From Candidatus Formimonas warabiya (GTDB lineage Bacteria > Bacillota > Dehalobacteriia > Dehalobacteriales > Dehalobacteriaceae), in NCBI RefSeq assembly GCF_002777255.1, contig NZ_CP017634.1:3050903-3114902 (forward strand): 64,000 bases of DNA, read 5' to 3'. A model generated the notes under the pieces. That model saw nothing but the letters and a program-made list of their open reading frames with translations, ran no database searches and was not told where the DNA came from. Positions 61,454 to 64,000 of this stretch are shown one piece after another. Each line of letters begins with the position of its first letter. Position 1 is the first letter of the stretch. The translations under genes were made by a program, and so were the position numbers.

Positions 61454-62022
61454 TCAGCAAATTTCAGTAATTCTTTTCGTTTCCTCCTTTGTAAATTTCT
61501 TATTTTTGTCTTCATCCAATGATAAAGCTATATTTCTATAAGGAATTGTAAATAGAACCAAAGCTACCTCCTTAGCAGTGACTTCTGGATTAAATTCTTT
61601 CTTTTTTCCAGCCAAATTAATAAAGCTCTGTGAGATTTCAATGATTTCCTTGTAATTTTCCTTTTTTTCAATTAAGGGTACTTTTACATCAAGGGCAACT
61701 GCAGTAATAAAATTTGCTCGTATGGGATCAAGATTGGCTTGTTCATGAAGAAATTGTACATATTCATAAATAGCCTCATAAGCATTAACTGCCGTATCAA
61801 TTTTTGATAAAAAGTTTTTTTTCATATCCTCAACAATGGATTCCACTAATTGTTGCACTAATTCCTCCTTATTATTGTAATACCGGTATAAATAGCCTGG
61901 TGATACTCCTGCTTTTTCACTGATAAGGCAATTGACATCCTCCCATAACCATGTTCGACTAAAGCCTCCATCGTTGCTCTTTTTATGTTTTCCATTTTCT
62001 CAGGTTCAGCAATTCTTGCCAT
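61454..62022 (-). pseudogene. TetR-family regulator, frameshifted
   Basis: The start ATG at 62022 opens a TetR HTH (EPEKMENIKRATMEALVEHG, then YGRMSIA), but the frame fails near 61936. One frame over, it continues as CLISEKAGVSPGYLYRYYNN and KEELVQQLVESIV into the ligand-binding domain, ending at 61454. Adding one base at about 61936 restores a normal ~190-residue protein, so a single-base deletion is the likely cause. The 3' frame has an ATG-less start inside (from 61858) with AAGGAGGAA upstream, which could still make the C-terminal domain alone. Two identical palindromes flank the gene. Confidence 0.85.
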
Positions 62023-62047
62023 AAAAATAGCCTCACTTACAAATCTA

Positions 62048-62073
62048 TTAATAAATAAATATTTATTTATTAA
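62048..62073. promoter_or_regulatory. 26-bp palindromic operator, copy 2
   Basis: Same palindrome as 61401-61426, placed 26 bases before the TetR start, as expected for autoregulation. Confidence 0.7.
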
Positions 62074-62273
62074 ATTTACCTTTTGTATTAAATGTCAACA
62101 ATTAATTTTGGGCAATTTTTGGGATATAATTTTGCGTCTACCCTGTTAAAAAAGCCAACCAAAATCCTTTATTATTAATAATTTGGAACTCTATATTCGG
62201 CTGATAATAAATTACAGGTAAAGCTGTTTTTATTTATATGTGACAAAAAAACATATCTTTTTGAAGATAATTT

Positions 62274-62504
62274 TTATATCTCTATCTCCATCTGCATACG
62301 AACACATACACTAGGTCTGCAAGTACCACAGTTGTCAATCGATACACCAAAAAATTGCGTCAGATCATACGCAAGCTAAATCGAAGGATCAAACTTGCCT
62401 GTTTCTATCGCGTTGACCGCCTGGCGTGAAACTCCCACGTGCTCTCCCAGTTCTTTTTGTGTTAGACCGCGCTCTTCCCGAAAGCGCTTTACATTGTTTT
62501 TCAC
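62274..62504 (-). pseudogene. Xre-family HTH regulator with in-frame amber codon
   Basis: From GTG at 62504 the frame gives a compact Xre/Cro HTH (KRFREERGLTQKELGEHV, then GVSRQAVNAIETGKFDPSI), followed by TAG at 62376-62378. The same frame then continues with LAYDLTQFFGVSID, the exact continuation expected in this family (compare YgzD-like regulators of 65-70 residues), to TAA at 62274. So one nonsense mutation, probably TGG to TAG, interrupts it. The 42-residue product would keep the HTH but lose the dimer helix. Confidence 0.8.
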
Positions 62505-62521
62505 TGTATTACCCCACAATT

Positions 62522-62580
62522 GTGTCAAGTATACCTTATATAAAGCACAGCAGAATGGTTGTTTGAATCAAGTATACCTG
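62522..62580. repeat. Direct repeats TCAAGTATACCT upstream of the Xre gene
   Basis: TCAAGTATACCT occurs twice about 45 bases apart (near 62524 and 62568), in the region upstream of the Xre-type gene. These may be its binding sites. Confidence 0.5.
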
Positions 62581-62767
62581 ACACTGAAGCAATAGTACAA
62601 TTCGAGGCGTTATCAATAACCCCGTTCCTTTGACACTCCAATGCGGCCGGAGTCAGTAAAATGCGTATGCGGTGGTTGCTCAAAAAAATTAATTATTTGG
62701 AAGTGCACCATAGCTTAAATAATTTGAAAAGCGTCTTGACAACAGGGTGCACTACAAAGCGCAAACC

Positions 62768-62797
62768 TTCACATATGAATTCTCATGTGAATATACT
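62768..62797 (+). promoter_or_regulatory. Promoter with overlapping operator for the alpha/beta hydrolase gene
   Basis: TTCACA at 62768, an 18-base spacer and TATACT at 62792. The inverted repeat TTCACAT / ATGTGAA spans the spacer. A second pair AGTGCACC / GGTGCACT lies upstream at 62702 and 62746. Confidence 0.55.
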
Positions 62798-62827
62798 GTA
62801 TATTAAACTTAAAAGGGAGGAATTTAC

Positions 62828-63643
62828 ATGGGATTTTTTATTGGCGTTGAACGGAATGTAAAAATCTATGTGGAAGATATAAACCCGTCAGGCAACAAAA
62901 CAATCCTGTTTATTCACGGATGGCCGGGTAACCATAATTTATTTGAATACCAGTTTAACCAATTGCCCAAAGTGGGGTATAGGTGCATAGGAATAGACTG
63001 CCGGGGGTTCGGTTTATCAGATAGGCCCTGGACCGGTTACGATTATAACCGTTTATCAGATGATATCCGGAGTGTGGTCCATGCGCTCAGATTAAAGAAT
63101 TTTATTCTTGGAGGACATTCAACAGGAGGTGCGATTTGTGTCCGGTACATGGCCAGGCATAACGGTTACGGAGTATCAAAGCTTGCTCTTTTTGCTGCTG
63201 CGGCACCAAGTCTTATCCAGCGCCCGTATTTTCCATATGGTCTTCAAAAACAAGCTGTAATTAACATCATACAAGGTATATATACTGATCGGCCCAAAGC
63301 ATTAAGAGATTTTGGAAATATGATTTTCTATAATCCTGTTAGTAAGCCACTATCATATTGGATTTTCCAATTGGGTCTGCAAGCGGCCAGTTGGTCTACT
63401 GCGGCTATTGCAAATACATGGCTAGGTGAAGAAGGCTTATTTTACGACCTGAAAACAATTAAGGTTCCGACTCTGATCCTTCACGGTATCAATGACCAAG
63501 TATGCCTATACCCGTTAGCTGTTTCACAGAAGAATAGTATAAAAAATTCTAAGCTTGTGCCCTTTGAAGCATGTGGTCATTTCCTATTCTACGACCAGCG
63601 TGAAAGATTCAACTCAGAATTAATACAGTTTATTGAAGAATAA
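62828..63643 (+). CDS. Alpha/beta hydrolase
   Basis: A 271-residue hydrolase of the haloperoxidase/esterase type. The oxyanion loop is FIHGWPGN (about 28-35), the nucleophile is S98 in GGHSTGG, the acid is in HGINDQV and the histidine in CGHFLFYDQ. GGGAGG lies six bases before the ATG. It has no signal peptide. It is a single gene with a likely regulated promoter; substrate unknown. Confidence 0.92.
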   Translation: MGFFIGVERNVKIYVEDINPSGNKTILFIHGWPGNHNLFEYQFNQLPKVGYRCIGIDCRGFGLSDRPWTGYDYNRLSDDIRSVVHALRLKNFILGGHSTGGAICVRYMARHNGYGVSKLALFAAAAPSLIQRPYFPYGLQKQAVINIIQGIYTDRPKALRDFGNMIFYNPVSKPLSYWIFQLGLQAASWSTAAIANTWLGEEGLFYDLKTIKVPTLILHGINDQVCLYPLAVSQKNSIKNSKLVPFEACGHFLFYDQRERFNSELIQFIEE

Positions 63644-63770
63644 AATCAATATAGAATTCGATAACGTAAAATAAGTTCTTACTTGCAAAAGGGCATCTCT
63701 TGGTGTACATATTCCGTCTTATCCGAAGGCATACGGGTTCTTTCGCAAATTTGGGTATTATTAAGAAGGC

Positions 63771-63852
63771 TGTCACAGGAACGGGTCCGTTGACATAGGC
63801 CATCTTCCTACTAATTTATCCTTTCATGTCAGTGGACCTGTCCCCATGACAT
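63771..63852. repeat. Imperfect inverted-repeat element (about 80 bp)
   Basis: Arms TGTCACAGGAACGGGTCCGT and the reverse complement of GTGGACCTGTCCCCATGACA enclose about 36 bases. Same family as 30195-30274. The rest of 63644-64000 shows no supported gene. Confidence 0.65.
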
Positions 63853-64000
63853 ACCCATGACATATATAAACAAAACAACTTAAACACACCGTAAACATAC
63901 GCGCGTTTTTTATAGTAGCCGTCTTTAGTCAGGGGTCTTACTTCAACGTCTTTGATGGTTTGACTACGGCAAATAATCAGTGTGTAATATCCTCCCAGTC

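Noticed and set aside
61380..62080. A/T-rich palindromes as simple low-complexity sequence
   Set aside because: They are A/T-rich, but two identical 26-bp copies placed exactly before tetR and the lipoprotein gene are unlikely by chance, so the operator reading was kept.
62376..62378. Amber codon as pyrrolysine
   Set aside because: No pyl gene or methylamine methyltransferase is in the window and the position is a helix-linking residue of an HTH protein; a nonsense mutation is simpler.
63816..63998. Minus-strand frame running off the right edge (about 61 codons)
   Set aside because: Its last codons read through the dispersed repeat and the visible part matches no family; too little is seen to call a gene.
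1..64000. CRISPR arrays, tRNA and rRNA genes, insertion sequences, prophage
   Set aside because: No regularly spaced repeats, no cloverleaf candidates, no transposase, integrase or phage structural genes were seen on either strand.

Overview
The window looks like the chromosome of an anaerobic, probably spore-forming low-to-mid-GC Bacillota of the class Clostridia (Peptococcaceae / Desulfitobacterium-like). The evidence is the strong AGGAGG ribosome-binding sites, abundant leader terminators, an [FeFe]-hydrogenase maturase (HydG), rubrerythrin and a ferritin-like protein, molybdenum aldehyde oxidoreductases of the Desulfovibrio Mop type, a tandem DUF3231 protein and SLH-domain remnants. No rRNA, tRNA, CRISPR array, insertion sequence or phage gene was found.

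Region 1 (1-18.8 kb, all minus strand) is a coherent aldehyde-oxidation locus. It contains two Mop-type molybdenum aldehyde oxidoreductases, each with a partner FAD/Fe-S/CCG-domain oxidoreductase (one cut by the window edge). It also holds three poorly understood accessory proteins (a PaaK-like AMP-dependent ligase, a C-GCAxxG-C-C protein and a small CxxC redox protein), two NAD(P)-dependent aldehyde dehydrogenases (one is PruA), a histidine phosphatase, a MocA-like nucleotidyltransferase fused to a ModE-like HTH, a DUF1638 protein and a DMT transporter. The accessory set matches families that I recall NCBI naming after Desulfovibrio vulgaris loci DVU_1551 to DVU_1557. The leaders of mop2 and pruA carry the same two-hairpin RNA motif, each followed by an intrinsic terminator, so the locus is probably co-regulated by a structured RNA.

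Region 2 (19-37.7 kb) is mixed housekeeping and accessory genes: a Nei/Fpg-like protein lacking the catalytic proline, a MATE exporter, a SanA/YdcF protein, an ArdA-like protein, two tandem BASS-family transporters, an ABC-F protein with an attenuator-type leader, a secreted copper-amine-oxidase-N protein translationally coupled to a small partner, dapA behind a clear lysine riboswitch, a ferritin-like protein plus rubrerythrin, hydG and panB (both with terminator-bearing leaders), a flavin reductase-like protein and a choloylglycine-hydrolase-family amidase.

Region 3 (37.9-55.1 kb) opens with a membrane-anchored fusion of a PTP-like phytase domain and a GxGYxYP domain. It is then dominated by export and stress systems: a heterodimeric ABC exporter with a two-component system, an EmrAB-like MFS pump with two adaptors under a divergent TetR regulator, and an RR-HK-ABC-FtsX module whose response regulator seems to start at ATA.

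Region 4 (55.2-64 kb) is worn accessory DNA: an SLH fragment, a radical SAM gene fused in frame to an unrelated surface-protein-like tail, an FMN reductase, a DUF3231 protein, a patatin-like lipase, a frameshifted TetR gene flanked by two identical 26-bp palindromes with a 28-residue lipoprotein beside it, an Xre-type regulator broken by an amber codon, and an alpha/beta hydrolase.
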